Made by a program: the position numbers and the translations under genes
The notes under the pieces: generated by a model
The model's input: the letters and a program-made list of their open reading frames with translations, nothing else
Told to the model about the DNA's origin: nothing
Databases searched by the model: none
Part shown: positions 1 to 8,246 of the stretch, piece by piece
How positions within the stretch are numbered: position 1 is the stretch's first letter
Layout: every line of letters starts with the position of its first letter
NCBI RefSeq assembly: GCF_008001035.1
Contig: NZ_CP042856.1
Location: 1,426,001 to 1,490,000 of the forward strand
Reading direction: 5' to 3'
Length of the DNA: 64,000 bases
DNA from: Salinibacterium sp. dk2585
GTDB lineage: Bacteria > Actinomycetota > Actinomycetes > Actinomycetales > Microbacteriaceae

Positions 1-1327
1 TGCCGACTGACTTCTCGGGGTCGCGGGTCGAAAGCTCGAGGTAGAAGTCATCGAGGCCGTAGCCGCGCAGCGTCTCGAAGACGAACTCGAGCTGGCGCTT
101 GATCTCGTCCTTCACCTGCTCCGGAGTCACATAGATGTGGGCGTCGTCCTGCGTGAGGCCGCGCACCCGGGTGAGCCCCGAGAGGGTGCCGCTCTTCTCG
201 TAGCGGTACACGGTGCCGAACTCGGCGAGCCGGAGAGGAAGTTCGCGGTAGCTGCGGCCCCGCGCTCGGAAGATCAGGTTGTGGAAGGGGCAGTTCATGG
301 GCTTCAGGTAGTAGTCCTGGCCCTGCTTCGTGACATGCCCGTCGGCATCCCGCTCCTCGTCGAGGTGCATGGCGGGGAACATGCCGTCCTTGTACCAGTT
401 GAGGTGCTGGCTCGTCTCGAAGAGGTGGCCCTTTGTGATGTGGGGCGTGTTGACGAGCTCGTAGTCGTGCGACAGCAACTGCTGGCGCATGTAGTTCTCG
501 ATCTCGTTGCGGATGGTGCCGCCCTTGGGGTGGAAGACAGCGAGACCTGAGCCGATCTCCTCGGGGAAGGAGAAGAGGTCGAGTTCCGAGCCAAGCTTGC
601 GGTGATCGCGCTTCGCCGCCTCCTCGAGACGGGTCGTGTAGGCGCGCAACTCGTCCTTGCTGGGCCAGGCGGTGCCGTAGACGCGCTGGAGCTGCTTGTT
701 CTTCTCAGAACCCCGCCAGTAGGCGGCGGCCGTGCGCATGAGCTTCCAGCCGTTGCCGATCATGCGGGTGTTCGGCAGGTGCGGACCACGGCATAGGTCC
801 TTCCACACCGTCTCCCCCGTCTTTGGGTCGACATTGTCGTAGATCGTGAGCTCCCCCGCGCCGACCTCGACGGCCTCGTTGTCCCCGCCCTCGGCCGCCG
901 AACCCTTGAGCCCGATCAGCTCGAGCTTGTAGGGCTCCTCGGCGAGCTCAGCTCGTGCCTCCTCGTCGCTCACGACCCGGCGCACGAAGCGCTGGCCCTG
1001 CTTGACGATCCGCTCCATGGCCTTCTCGATCGCCTTCAGGTCCTCGGGAGTGAAGGGCTGCTCGACATCGAAGTCGTAATAGAAGCCGTCGGTGACGGGC
1101 GGGCCGATGCCGAGCTTCGCCTCCGGGTTGATCGACTGCACCGCCTGGGCCGCAACGTGCGCGGCGGAGTGACGCAGGATGCTCAGCCCGTCCTCCGAGT
1201 CAATGCGCACGGGTTCGACCTCGTCAGCGTCCGTGACAGTTGCAGCCAGGTCCCTCAGCTCGCCGTTGACGCGCATTGCGACGATGTCGCGATCTGTGAA
1301 GAGGTCAAATCCTGACTGCTGGCTCAT
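1..1327 (-). CDS. thrS: Threonyl-tRNA synthetase, 5' part (C-terminus outside window)
   Basis: Attaches threonine to tRNA-Thr in the cytoplasm. About 442 residues are present; the rest, including the anticodon-binding domain, lies beyond the left edge. A short N-terminal TGS-like region is followed by the editing-domain motif [10 protein letters not shown], then the class II catalytic core with [20 protein letters not shown] and the motif-2 stretch [16 protein letters not shown]. The ATG at 1327 has no Shine-Dalgarno sequence, but a TAAACT box ends 7 nt upstream, so the mRNA is probably leaderless. Identification is certain. Confidence 0.96.
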   Translation of the reverse strand, partial: MSQQSGFDLFTDRDIVAMRVNGELRDLAATVTDADEVEPVRIDSEDGLSILRHSAAHVAAQAVQSINPEAKLGIGPPVTDGFYYDFDVEQPFTPEDLKAIEKAMERIVKQGQRFVRRVVSDEEARAELAEEPYKLELIGLKGSAAEGGDNEAVEVGAGELTIYDNVDPKTGETVWKDLCRGPHLPNTRMIGNGWKLMRTAAAYWRGSEKNKQLQRVYGTAWPSKDELRAYTTRLEEAAKRDHRKLGSELDLFSFPEEIGSGLAVFHPKGGTIRNEIENYMRQQLLSHDYELVNTPHITKGHLFETSQHLNWYKDGMFPAMHLDEERDADGHVTKQGQDYYLKPMNCPFHNLIFRARGRSYRELPLRLAEFGTVYRYEKSGTLSGLTRVRGLTQDDAHIYVTPEQVKDEIKRQLEFVFETLRGYGLDDFYLELSTRDPEKSVG

Positions 1328-1334
1328 TCGGCCC

Positions 1335-1340
1335 AGTTTA
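1335..1340 (-). promoter_or_regulatory. -10 box of thrS, leaderless start
   Basis: TAAACT (TANNNT form) lies 7 nt before the thrS ATG and no Shine-Dalgarno sequence is present, so transcription probably starts at or next to the start codon. Confidence 0.5.
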
Positions 1341-1378
1341 GTGGGCGGATGCCATCCGCTCTGCCGTGCCCGGAAACA

Positions 1379-1409
1379 CTGAAGGCCCCGGATTTCTCCG
1401 GGGCCTTCG
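1379..1409 (-). terminator. Hairpin terminator, distal copy
   Basis: GAAGGCCCCGG pairs with CCGGGGCCTTC around an 8-9 nt loop and is followed on the minus strand by AGTGTTTC. It lies just downstream of a duplicated tRNA-Val 3' end, in the same relative position as the terminator at 1494-1527 has to the intact tRNA-Val, and probably marks the end of the tRNA transcription unit before thrS. Confidence 0.6.
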
Positions 1410-1414
1410 ATATC

Positions 1415-1490
1415 TGCTGGGCGATACTGGGATCGAACCAGCGCCAGCGCCGACAGGCGGTTGCGAGGTCGCTCGTTCGATCCCGCCAGA
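1415..1490 (-). pseudogene. tRNA-Val remnant (3' end only)
   Basis: Bases 1418-1441 are identical to the 3' end (T-arm and acceptor strand) of the intact tRNA-Val(GAC) at 1533-1556, but the expected 5' half is absent, so no cloverleaf can form. The CCA position reads GCA. The other end of the segment contains, on the plus strand, CGTTCGATCCCGCC, which resembles a second T-loop facing the opposite way but does not form a T-stem. The remnant is followed by its own hairpin. It looks like a partial duplication or the scar of an element that used the tRNA 3' end. Confidence 0.55.
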
Positions 1491-1493
1491 AAC

Positions 1494-1527
1494 AGTTGAA
1501 GCCCCGACTCGCGTCGGGGCTTCAACT
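1494..1527 (-). terminator. Terminator of the Gly-Cys-Val tRNA unit
   Basis: A 15-bp perfect stem (AGTTGAAGCCCCGAC with its complement) around a 4-nt loop, followed by TGTTTC on the minus strand, begins just after the CCA end of tRNA-Val(GAC). Confidence 0.75.
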
Positions 1528-1529
1528 CT

Positions 1530-1604
1530 TGGTGGGCGATACTGGGATCGAACCAGTGACCTCTTCCGTGTCAGGGAAGCGCGCTACCGCTGCGCCAATC
1601 GCCC
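1530..1604 (-). tRNA. tRNA-Val (anticodon GAC)
   Basis: A full cloverleaf can be read on the minus strand: acceptor GGGCGAT/ATCGCCC, D-arm, anticodon loop CTGACAC (anticodon GAC), T-arm ACTGG-TTCGATC-CCAGT, discriminator A and an encoded CCA (1530-1532). It is the last gene of the Gly-Cys-Val unit and is followed by a strong hairpin. Confidence 0.95.
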
Positions 1605-1623
1605 ATTGTGTTGTCGTACCGAG

Positions 1624-1697
1624 TGGAGGTGGCGACGGGATTCGAACCCGTGTGGACGGCTTTGCAGGCCGCTGCCTCGCCTCTCGGCCACGCCACC
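1624..1697 (-). tRNA. tRNA-Cys (anticodon GCA)
   Basis: Acceptor GGTGGCG pairs with CGCCACC; the anticodon loop CTGCAAA gives GCA; the discriminator is U, as expected for cysteine identity, and CCA is encoded. It lies between tRNA-Gly and tRNA-Val on the same strand. Confidence 0.95.
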
Positions 1698-1731
1698 GTG
1701 GAGGGTTCCCACGTGCGTGAGACTTCACTCG

Positions 1732-1803
1732 AGCGGATGACGAGATTCGAACTCGCGACCCTCACCTTGGCAAGGTGATGCGCTACCACTGCGCCACATC
1801 CGC
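1732..1803 (-). tRNA. tRNA-Gly (anticodon GCC)
   Basis: Acceptor GCGGATG pairs with CATCCGC; the anticodon loop TTGCCAA gives GCC; the T-arm is GCGAG-TTCGAAT-CTCGT. The 3' CCA is not encoded (the sequence reads CGA), unlike the two neighbouring tRNAs, so this one needs CCA-adding enzyme. It is the first gene of the minus-strand tRNA unit. Confidence 0.95.
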
Positions 1804-1831
1804 ATTTGCTCGCATTTCTGCGTGCTCAGGA

Positions 1832-1861
1832 ACTCTATCCGATGAATCTCTCCGACACCAA
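1832..1861 (-). promoter_or_regulatory. Probable promoter of the tRNA-Gly-Cys-Val unit
   Basis: On the minus strand TTGGTG (1861-1856) and TAGAGT (1837-1832) are separated by 18 bp and lie about 30 bp before tRNA-Gly, a reasonable -35/-10 pair. There is no independent support. Confidence 0.45.
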
Positions 1862-1952
1862 ACCGGCGCAGCCCGGGCGCGTCACGCGCCGATCTGGTGG
1901 CGGTCGAGGTGTGCACGGCGCCACCGAAACCTGTGGCAAGATTGTCATTGAC

Positions 1953-2028
1953 GGGCGATTGGCGCAGTTGGTAGCGCGCTTCCTTCACACGGAAGAGGTC
2001 ATCAGTTCGAGTCTGGTATCGCCCACCA
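1953..2028 (+). tRNA. tRNA-Val (anticodon CAC)
   Basis: A cloverleaf on the plus strand with acceptor GGGCGAT/ATCGCCC, anticodon loop TTCACAC (anticodon CAC), T-arm ATCAG-TTCGAGT-CTGGT, discriminator A and an encoded CCA (2026-2028). It is divergent from the other tRNA unit and very similar in its 5' half to tRNA-Val(GAC), which suggests the two are old duplicates. Confidence 0.95.
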
Positions 2029-2085
2029 CACAGCACACTGCTTCGCAACGCGAATGCCCGGGTCTCCCCGTGCAGTGGCTTCGGT

Positions 2086-2958
2086 TCAGCCGCGGGAGCC
2101 TGCCGCCCTTCGGGCATGCCCCAGCGCCAGGACGCCTCTTACGCAGGCAGCGACCGCGATCGACAGCACGAGCGTCGCGAGCACCGCTGCGACCTGCCCC
2201 AGCATCAGCGTGGGCTGGCCGGTGAAGAAGAAACCGGCTCGGTCGTCGACGACACCGATCGCGAGTAGCCCGAGAAGCGCGCCGACGCCGGCCGCCCGCA
2301 GTGCCGAGCCCCATGCCCCACGCTCGCCGTTCAGCCGCAGTTCGGCAAGCCGGGCAAGGTACGCGGCGACAGCGCCGATGACTGCGGCTGCGAGGAGGGA
2401 GACGGATGCGGCACACGCAGCTGCGGCGGCGAGGCCTGCCAAGGAGCCGTTCAGCATCCGTTGTGCCGCTTGCTCGCGGGTGCGCAGCGAGAGTGCCCCT
2501 GCCGTGACCGCGCCGAGGACACCCGCCGTCACGCAGTTCAGCACGAGCGGGCCGGTGAAGCTGCTGAGTTCGCCCTCGAGGGCAACCAGCCAGGCAGCCC
2601 ACGCGACGATCAGGGCGACCGTGAGTACGAGGGGTCGCGGTATGGGCGATTCGAGCACCCTGTCGCCCTCCGTGCGCCGCACCTGTGATGACCGGGTCAT
2701 GAGCCAGAGGAAGACTCCTGCGCTCAAGTGCAGGGGTGCTGCGCCGCCGAAGTCGTCTGCCGTGATGGCGGGGAGCTCGATGATGTCCTCCTCCAACAGC
2801 ACGAGTGGCACGAAGCAGAAGAGGTACCAGGCTACGGCTGACCAGACAGCCGACGACCTACCCGCTCTCCCCCGCAGCGCCTCGATGAGCGCCGCCATGA
2901 CCGCGAACCCCATCACGAGCAGGAGCGAGAGGTGACCGATCACCATTGCATCCTGCAC
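2086..2958 (-). CDS. Degenerate, N-truncated ammonium-channel (Amt) paralogue
   Basis: A 290-residue hydrophobic membrane protein. It aligns with the adjacent Amt at several places: DFGGAAPLHLSAG here matches DYAGGTAVHINAG there (D69 and H77 equal D160 and H168), and FFFTGQPTLMLGQVAA matches LFTGGDAGQLLVQVVA. About 90 residues at the N-terminus, roughly the first three helices, are missing, and there is no histidine at the position of the second pore histidine (Amt H318), so normal conduction is unlikely. It may be a decaying duplicate, a partner of Amt, or a new membrane protein. The start is uncertain: GTG at 2958 or ATG at 2946, the latter with AGGA just upstream. A terminator separates it from amt. 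Confidence 0.7.
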   Translation of the reverse strand: MQDAMVIGHLSLLLVMGFAVMAALIEALRGRAGRSSAVWSAVAWYLFCFVPLVLLEEDIIELPAITADDFGGAAPLHLSAGVFLWLMTRSSQVRRTEGDRVLESPIPRPLVLTVALIVAWAAWLVALEGELSSFTGPLVLNCVTAGVLGAVTAGALSLRTREQAAQRMLNGSLAGLAAAAACAASVSLLAAAVIGAVAAYLARLAELRLNGERGAWGSALRAAGVGALLGLLAIGVVDDRAGFFFTGQPTLMLGQVAAVLATLVLSIAVAACVRGVLALGHARRAAGSRG

Positions 2959-3011
2959 TGTCTGGACGGGTGACGCCCGCAGCTGGGGGCTAACGCGCCG
3001 CAGGCACAGCG

Positions 3012-3044
3012 AGAGGGGGTGCAGCCGTCGGCTGCACCCCCTCT
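3012..3044 (-). terminator. Terminator downstream of amt
   Basis: A 15-bp perfect stem AGAGGGGGTGCAGCC with its complement around a 3-nt loop lies 12 bp after the amt stop codon and ahead of the Amt-like gene. There is no strong U-tract on the minus strand, but the stem is very stable. Confidence 0.65.
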
Positions 3045-3055
3045 ATGCCAGAGTG

Positions 3056-4270
3056 TCACGCGTTCTCGAGCGCGTAGCCCTCCTCGCCGTGAACGATCGT
3101 GTCGATGCCTGCGATCTCGTCTTCGTTCTTGACGCGGAAGCCGAGCGTCTTCTCGATCGCGAAGCCGAGCACGAGAGCGACCACGAAGGAGTAGACGAGC
3201 ACGCCGAGCGCTGCAACAACCTGCACGAGCAGCTGGCCAGCGTCGCCACCCGTGAAGAGGCCGGTCTCGATCGCGAAGAAGCCGAGGTAGATCGTGCCGA
3301 TGAGGCCACCGACGAGGTGGATGCCGACGACGTCGAGAGAGTCATCAAAGCCGAGCTTGAACTTCAGCTCGATCGCGAGGGCACAGACTGCGCCGGCGAC
3401 CACACCGAGCACGAGTGCCCAGATCGGGTCGAGGTTGGCGCAGGCAGGGGTGATGGCGACGAGACCGGAGACCGCTCCAGACGCTGCGCCGACAGCGGTG
3501 GCCTTGCCGTCCTTGAGCTTCTCGACGATGGCCCAACCGAGGATGGCAGCAGCCGTGGCGCCGAGCGTGTTGACCGCGATGAGGCCGACTCCCGCGAGTC
3601 CGTTGGCGAACTCGGCGCCCGCGTTGAAGCCGAACCAACCGAACCACAGCACGGAAGCGCCGAGGAGCACGAGGGGAACGTTGTGCGGCTTGTGGGCGCC
3701 CTTCTGGAACACGACGCGCTTACCGAGCACGAGCGCGAGCGCAAGCGCGGCGGCACCAGCGTTGATGTGCACTGCCGTTCCACCCGCGTAGTCGATGACG
3801 GCGGGGAGGCCCTCCATGATGGAGTCACCGATGCTGAGGATCCAGCCACCGCCCCAAACCCATGCAGCGACGGGAAAGTAGACCACCGTGGCCCAGATGC
3901 CGGCGAAGAGCATCCACGAACCGAACTTCGCGCGGTCGGCGATCGCACCCGAGATGAGCGCGACCGTGATGATGGCGAAGGTCGAGCCGAAGACGGCACC
4001 GATGAGGCCGTCGTTGTCGAGTCCTGCGAGGCCGAAGTTCTCACCGAAGGGGTTGCCGGAGAAGGCCCACGGCCCCGTCGTTGCGGACATGTTGAATCCG
4101 TAGAGAATCCACAGCACGCCGATGAGCGCCATCGAGCCGAAACTCATCATCATCATGCTGACGACACTCTTGGCCTTCACCAGGCCGCCATAGAAGAGCG
4201 CGACGCCCGGGGTCATGAAGAGCACGAGCGCCGTGGCCACGAGGGCCCAGGTCAGTTCGCCGGTATCCAT
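3056..4270 (-). CDS. amt: Ammonium channel AmtB
   Basis: Integral membrane channel (404 residues, about 11 helices) that conducts ammonium/ammonia into the cell. The twin pore histidines H168 (in DYAGGTAVHINAG) and H318 (in DVVGIHLVGGL) and the selectivity aspartate D160 are present at the same numbers as in E. coli AmtB. The ATG has AGAGAGG about 8 nt upstream. Unusually for an amt, it is not followed by glnK/glnB but by a terminator and then a degenerate Amt paralogue. The 212-bp upstream region is a likely site of nitrogen control, although no convincing GlnR tandem box was found there. Confidence 0.96.
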   Translation of the reverse strand: MDTGELTWALVATALVLFMTPGVALFYGGLVKAKSVVSMMMMSFGSMALIGVLWILYGFNMSATTGPWAFSGNPFGENFGLAGLDNDGLIGAVFGSTFAIITVALISGAIADRAKFGSWMLFAGIWATVVYFPVAAWVWGGGWILSIGDSIMEGLPAVIDYAGGTAVHINAGAAALALALVLGKRVVFQKGAHKPHNVPLVLLGASVLWFGWFGFNAGAEFANGLAGVGLIAVNTLGATAAAILGWAIVEKLKDGKATAVGAASGAVSGLVAITPACANLDPIWALVLGVVAGAVCALAIELKFKLGFDDSLDVVGIHLVGGLIGTIYLGFFAIETGLFTGGDAGQLLVQVVAALGVLVYSFVVALVLGFAIEKTLGFRVKNEDEIAGIDTIVHGEEGYALENA

Positions 4271-4415
4271 AGCTTTTGCCTCTCTCGAATCAGGATCGAC
4301 CGAGCATCGGGTCCCGCTGTCAGCGGGTCTGCGTCGGTACCGGCCCAGTTTCGTGAGGCAAGGTTTCGGCGGGTGTGTTCGTATATTTCAGCTGTGTTAC
4401 GCGAGAACGGCATTC

Positions 4416-4432
4416 GTAAACAGATTGTTTCC
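4416..4432. promoter_or_regulatory. Small inverted repeat upstream of amt
   Basis: GTAAACAGATTGTTTCC has AAACA and TGTTT arms around a 3-nt centre and lies about 150 bp before the amt start, in a relatively AT-rich stretch. It also contains GTAAA and GTTTC 11 bp apart, which faintly resembles reversed GlnR half-sites. The evidence is weak. Confidence 0.25.
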
Positions 4433-4482
4433 GGCTGCCTCGCATTCACTGCGAAGGAGCCGGGCGAGGTCTGCGTGAAGCG

Positions 4483-5520
4483 CTACTCGCGCTGGCCGGA
4501 GGTCAGGGCGATCAGGCGCGACACCGCGCGCAGGTACTTCTTGCGGTACCCGCCGGCGAGCATGTCTGCGGGGAAGATCTCGTCGAGCGGGGTTCCGCTC
4601 GCGACGATCTGCACTTGGGCGTCGTAGAGGCGGTCGACGAACGCGACGAATCGGAGCGCGTCGGTCTGGCTCGTGAAGGCCTGCACATCGAGCAGGCCGA
4701 TCGCAGCGACGTTGTCGACCACCTTGACGTAGCGGGACGGATGTACCCGCCCGAGCAGTCCCAACACCGCGGCGAAATCGTCGAGGGTCGTCTCCCCTTC
4801 GATCCCAGTGAGGCGCTCCGCGATCTCCTCACTGGGAACAGTCACGGCGTGACCTGAGTTCTCGCGGTGGCGGTAGTCGACACCGTCGACACGCACCGTG
4901 TTGAACTGTCCCGCAAGCGCGTCGATCTCGCGAAGGAAGTCCTGGGCGGCGAAGCGGCCCTCCCCCAGCGCGTTCGGAGGGGTGTTGGATGTCGCGGCGA
5001 TGCGCGTGCCCGACGCGACGAGTTCCCCGAGGAGGCGCGCCATCAGCCGCGTGTCGCCCGGGTCATCCAGTTCGAACTCATCAATGCAGATCAGCGACGC
5101 GCCCTTCAGCGCCTTGACCGTGTCGGAATAGCCGAGCGCGCCCACGAGGGCGGTGTACTCGATGAAGGTGCCAAAGTACTTGCGGCCGCGTGCGCGGTGC
5201 CACAGTGAGGCGAGGAGATGAGTCTTGCCAACGCCGAAGCCACCGTCGAGGTAGATACCGGGGCGCGAATCGTCGCTCTTCTTGCGCGAGAAGAGCCCAC
5301 CGCGCTTCGGGGCAGCACCCGAGGCAAAGTCGCGCACTGCCGCGACCGCGTCGGCCTGGGAGGGGAAGTCGGGGTCTGGACGGTAATTGTCGAGCGAAGC
5401 TTGCATGAACTGGCGAGGCGGCACCAGGTGCTCCACCATCTCCTTGCCCGAGAGTCTGTCATCCCGCTGCAGCAGGCTTGAGGGAGCAGTCGTGGCGGGA
5501 GAGGGCTGGTCAACGGTCAA
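4483..5520 (-). CDS. zapE: ZapE/AFG1-type cell-division ATPase
   Basis: A 345-residue P-loop ATPase of the ZapE (AFG1) family, which in E. coli acts at the constricting Z-ring. The Walker A motif is GGFGVGKT (93-100) and the Walker B region is ASLICIDEFELDD (141-153); a sensor-like ATSNTPP follows. The N-terminal assignment is weak: the longest frame starts with TTG at 5520 without a clear ribosome-binding site, so the real start may be slightly downstream. It is divergent from sseA and lies 212 bp upstream of amt on the same strand. Confidence 0.88.
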   Translation of the reverse strand: MTVDQPSPATTAPSSLLQRDDRLSGKEMVEHLVPPRQFMQASLDNYRPDPDFPSQADAVAAVRDFASGAAPKRGGLFSRKKSDDSRPGIYLDGGFGVGKTHLLASLWHRARGRKYFGTFIEYTALVGALGYSDTVKALKGASLICIDEFELDDPGDTRLMARLLGELVASGTRIAATSNTPPNALGEGRFAAQDFLREIDALAGQFNTVRVDGVDYRHRENSGHAVTVPSEEIAERLTGIEGETTLDDFAAVLGLLGRVHPSRYVKVVDNVAAIGLLDVQAFTSQTDALRFVAFVDRLYDAQVQIVASGTPLDEIFPADMLAGGYRKKYLRAVSRLIALTSGQRE

Positions 5521-5680
5521 GAGGAATGAGCCTGTCTATCGGTGGCGAAGTAGCCCGTGTCGAAGTCTTACGCTCTGCTGCAATGCGGCACGCCGAGCGC
5601 ATACAGTCTTCAAGGGGAGATTCCCATGTTAACCCGCGCATCGCTGGCAGGATGCCGCAGAGACGCACCACGGAGGCACC

Positions 5681-6580
5681 ATGACCGTCGCACGAGACGA
5701 GAATCCGAAGTTCGCCGAGTACGCCCATCCTGAGCGCCTTGTGAGCACTGAATGGCTCGCCCACAACCTCGGCCAGCCGGGCCTCGTCGTCGTCGAATCA
5801 GACGAAGACGTGCTGCTCTACGAGACTGGCCACATCCCCGGCGCAGTCAAGATCGACTGGCACACCGAACTCAACGACCCCGTTCAGCGCGACTACATAG
5901 ACGGCGAGGAGTTCGCCCGTCTGATGTCAGAGAAAGGCATCTCGCGGGATTCCACCGTCGTGATCTACGGCGACAAGAGCAACTGGTGGGCTGCGTATGC
6001 CCTCTGGGTCTTCACGCTCTTCGGCCACGAGGATGTGCGCCTCCTCGACGGCGGACGCGCCAAGTGGGAAGCGGAGGGGCGCGAATACACGACCGACGTG
6101 CCCATGCCCGAGCCCACCGACTACCCAGTGGTCGAGCGTGACGACTCTGCGATCCGCGCCTATCGTGACGATGTCATCGCCCACCTCGGCAAGCCCCTCA
6201 TCGACGTACGCTCGCCGGAGGAGTACTCGGGTCAGCGCACGACCGCGCCCGCATACCCGGAGGAGTCGTCGCTGCGCGCCGGGCACATCCCGACAGCCGT
6301 CAGCATCCCATGGGGAAAGGCAGCGGCAGAGGACGGCACATTCCGCTCGCGCGACGAGCTCGAGCGCCTCTACTTCGACGAGGCAAACATCTCGAAGGAC
6401 GACGACGTCATCGCCTACTGCCGCATCGGAGAACGTTCGAGCCACACCTGGTTCGTACTCGCCTTCCTCCTTGGCATCGAGAACGTGCGCAACTACGACG
6501 GTTCCTGGACGGAATGGGGATCTGCGGTGCGGGTGCCCATCGTCATCGGCGAGGAGCCTGGTGACGCTCCCCAGCGTTGA
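5681..6580 (+). CDS. sseA: Thiosulfate/3-mercaptopyruvate sulfurtransferase (two rhodanese domains)
   Basis: A 299-residue tandem rhodanese. The N-terminal domain is non-catalytic; the C-terminal domain has the persulfide cysteine C247 in [12 protein letters not shown], the CRIGERS loop typical of actinobacterial sulfurtransferases. It transfers sulfane sulfur from thiosulfate or a related donor. The start is well defined (GGAGG 5-6 nt before the ATG). Its stop overlaps the TTG start of sufE by 4 bp, so the two are translationally coupled; a rhodanese plus SufE pair suggests a sulfur-delivery route. Confidence 0.93.
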   Translation: MTVARDENPKFAEYAHPERLVSTEWLAHNLGQPGLVVVESDEDVLLYETGHIPGAVKIDWHTELNDPVQRDYIDGEEFARLMSEKGISRDSTVVIYGDKSNWWAAYALWVFTLFGHEDVRLLDGGRAKWEAEGREYTTDVPMPEPTDYPVVERDDSAIRAYRDDVIAHLGKPLIDVRSPEEYSGQRTTAPAYPEESSLRAGHIPTAVSIPWGKAAAEDGTFRSRDELERLYFDEANISKDDDVIAYCRIGERSSHTWFVLAFLLGIENVRNYDGSWTEWGSAVRVPIVIGEEPGDAPQR

Positions 6581-7050
6581 CCGATGTGCTAAATGCGATA
6601 CTCGAATGCGTGACTGAACACGCGCTTCCCGAGGCACTCTCCGACATCCGCGACGAGTTCCTCGACGTCGGAGAGAAGGAGAGGCTGACTCTTCTGCTCG
6701 AGTTCGCCAACGAGCTTCCAGAGCTGCCCACCCGCTACTCCGAGCATCCGGACCTCCTCGAACGCGTGGAGGAATGTCAGGCTCCCGTCTACCTCTTCGT
6801 CGAGGTAGACGATTCCGCCGTGGTGCATCTCTTCATCACTGCGCCGAGGGAATCCCCGACGACCCGCGGTTTCGCATCCATCCTGACGCAGGGCCTCGAA
6901 GGGCTGACGGTCGACGAGGTACTCGGCGTTCCCAGCGACTTTCCTCAGACGATCGGCCTGTCGAAGGCGATCAGCCCGCTTCGACTGCACGGCATGACCG
7001 GCATGCTCGCCCGGATCAAGCGCCAGGTTCGCGAGAAGACGGCTCGCTGA
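6577..7050 (+). CDS. sufE: SufE family sulfur acceptor
   Basis: A 157-residue SufE-like protein. The sulfur-accepting cysteine is C67 in the family motif [10 protein letters not shown]. SufE proteins take persulfide sulfur from a cysteine desulfurase and pass it to Fe-S assembly; here the partner may also be the upstream rhodanese, with which it overlaps by 4 bp (TTGA). The last 35 bp overlap the 3' end of the convergent hydrolase gene. Confidence 0.9.
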   Translation: MTDVLNAILECVTEHALPEALSDIRDEFLDVGEKERLTLLLEFANELPELPTRYSEHPDLLERVEECQAPVYLFVEVDDSAVVHLFITAPRESPTTRGFASILTQGLEGLTVDEVLGVPSDFPQTIGLSKAISPLRLHGMTGMLARIKRQVREKTAR

Positions 7051-8224
7051 CCCGGGCATCGAGCCACTCGCGGATCATGCGCGTCCATCGCTCGGGGTCC
7101 ACGTTCCACACGCGCGTGTGCCCTGCGCCGGTGATCTCGGGGAACGTGACGATGTCGGGCCGTGCGTGGGCCAGCGCCCGTGATGCCGAGTTAGGCACGA
7201 ACCTGTCATCGTCGCTGTGCAGGATGAGCATGGGAAGTCGGAGCTCCATCGCACGCGTCACGAAGTCGAGTCGACGCAGGTCGATGGGCGCGGCCTGCCC
7301 GGTCATCACCCGGCCCCAGGGGCGAGTCAGTAGACGGTAGACGGTTGCCGTGATGACGCGGGGGATGTGTCGGGTACCCGCTTGGTGGTCGAGGGCGGTT
7401 ACCCAGTCGACGACTGGCGATTCGAGCACGATTCCGGTGACAAAGTGCGCGAGTCGTGAGCGCGAGACAGCCTGCAGCACGGTTGCGCCGCCCATCGACC
7501 AGCCCATGAGGATGATCTGCTTGGCGCCGTTGTCGACGGCGAAGCGGATTGCCGCCTCGACGTCGAGCCACTCAATGTCGCCGAGGGCATAGAGTCCGTC
7601 GTCGCTGCCTGGCGCAAGTCCGTCGTTGCGATAGGAGACGAGGAGCGAGGTAAAGCCGGCGTCGCGGAATACCGGCACAGCGCGAATGACCTCGCGACGG
7701 TCGACCGCTCGGCCATGGACCTGGATCACCCACCTGCCGAGGTCGTCGTGTGCGGGAACACGCCACGCGGGGGCGGCGCCGATCGTCGTCGAGATATCGA
7801 CCTCGTCGAAAGGGACGCCGAGCTCGCTCGGATCGCGGTAGTACCAGCCGGACAAGCGGCACCTGGCCCCGCGGCGCGGCGTGCCCTCCTCGACAGCATG
7901 GAGCTCTCGAACAACGCTGTTCGCGCCCAGTCTCATCACGTCTCCGACCTTCGCGTAGCCGGAGTCCCGATCAAACCAGAGTCCGTATCGGCCTTCAATG
8001 ACGGAGTCGACTGTTCGTGTCAGGGTGATGGTTCCGCGATCGACGTCATGGTCGAGGATCCTCATATCCTCAATGGCCCGGCGGGGTGGCGTGACGACGA
8101 GGCGAGCGACGAAGGAGGCCACACCCACGAACACGGCGGCGGCGGTGAGGCCGATGGCCGACAGCAGGCCGACCGCGAACCACCAGGGGCGAGCGGGAGC
8201 GGCGTGCCTGCGTGCAAGGTACAC
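7016..8224 (-). CDS. Membrane-anchored alpha/beta hydrolase
   Basis: A 402-residue alpha/beta hydrolase with one N-terminal membrane segment (about residues 15-38). The nucleophile elbow is GWSMGG (S243), the likely acid is D338 or D340 in HSDDDRFVP, and the histidine is H369 in GAGHTRVW. The catalytic domain is probably extracytoplasmic or held at the membrane; the substrate is unknown. The GTG start has no Shine-Dalgarno, and TAAAGT lies 6 nt before it, so the mRNA is probably leaderless. The 3' end overlaps sufE by 35 bp in convergent orientation. Confidence 0.85.
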   Translation of the reverse strand: MYLARRHAAPARPWWFAVGLLSAIGLTAAAVFVGVASFVARLVVTPPRRAIEDMRILDHDVDRGTITLTRTVDSVIEGRYGLWFDRDSGYAKVGDVMRLGANSVVRELHAVEEGTPRRGARCRLSGWYYRDPSELGVPFDEVDISTTIGAAPAWRVPAHDDLGRWVIQVHGRAVDRREVIRAVPVFRDAGFTSLLVSYRNDGLAPGSDDGLYALGDIEWLDVEAAIRFAVDNGAKQIILMGWSMGGATVLQAVSRSRLAHFVTGIVLESPVVDWVTALDHQAGTRHIPRVITATVYRLLTRPWGRVMTGQAAPIDLRRLDFVTRAMELRLPMLILHSDDDRFVPNSASRALAHARPDIVTFPEITGAGHTRVWNVDPERWTRMIREWLDARVSEPSSREPGA

Positions 8225-8230
8225 GCTTGA

Positions 8231-8236
8231 ACTTTA
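8231..8236 (-). promoter_or_regulatory. -10 box of the hydrolase gene
   Basis: TAAAGT lies 6 nt before the GTG at 8224. It overlaps by 2 bp the -10 box of the divergent DUF3000 gene. Confidence 0.55.
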
Positions 8237-8240
8237 GTCT
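8235..8240 (+). promoter_or_regulatory. -10 box of the DUF3000 gene
   Basis: TAGTCT lies 6 nt before the GTG at 8247; no Shine-Dalgarno is present. It shares bases with the opposing promoter. Confidence 0.55.
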
Positions 8241-8246
8241 TCACTT

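Noticed and set aside
4340-4432. GlnR operator upstream of amt
   Set aside because: GTTTC, GTTAC and GTAAA words occur, but not in the 11-bp register or order required; only a weak inverted repeat is listed.
3053-4627. Long plus-strand open frame across amt
   Set aside because: It is antisense to a certain gene, has no family features, and its Asp/Glu/Arg/His-rich composition is what GC-rich codon bias produces on the opposite strand. Similar antisense frames over dxs (13606-15144) and acnA (16093-18000) were rejected for the same reason.
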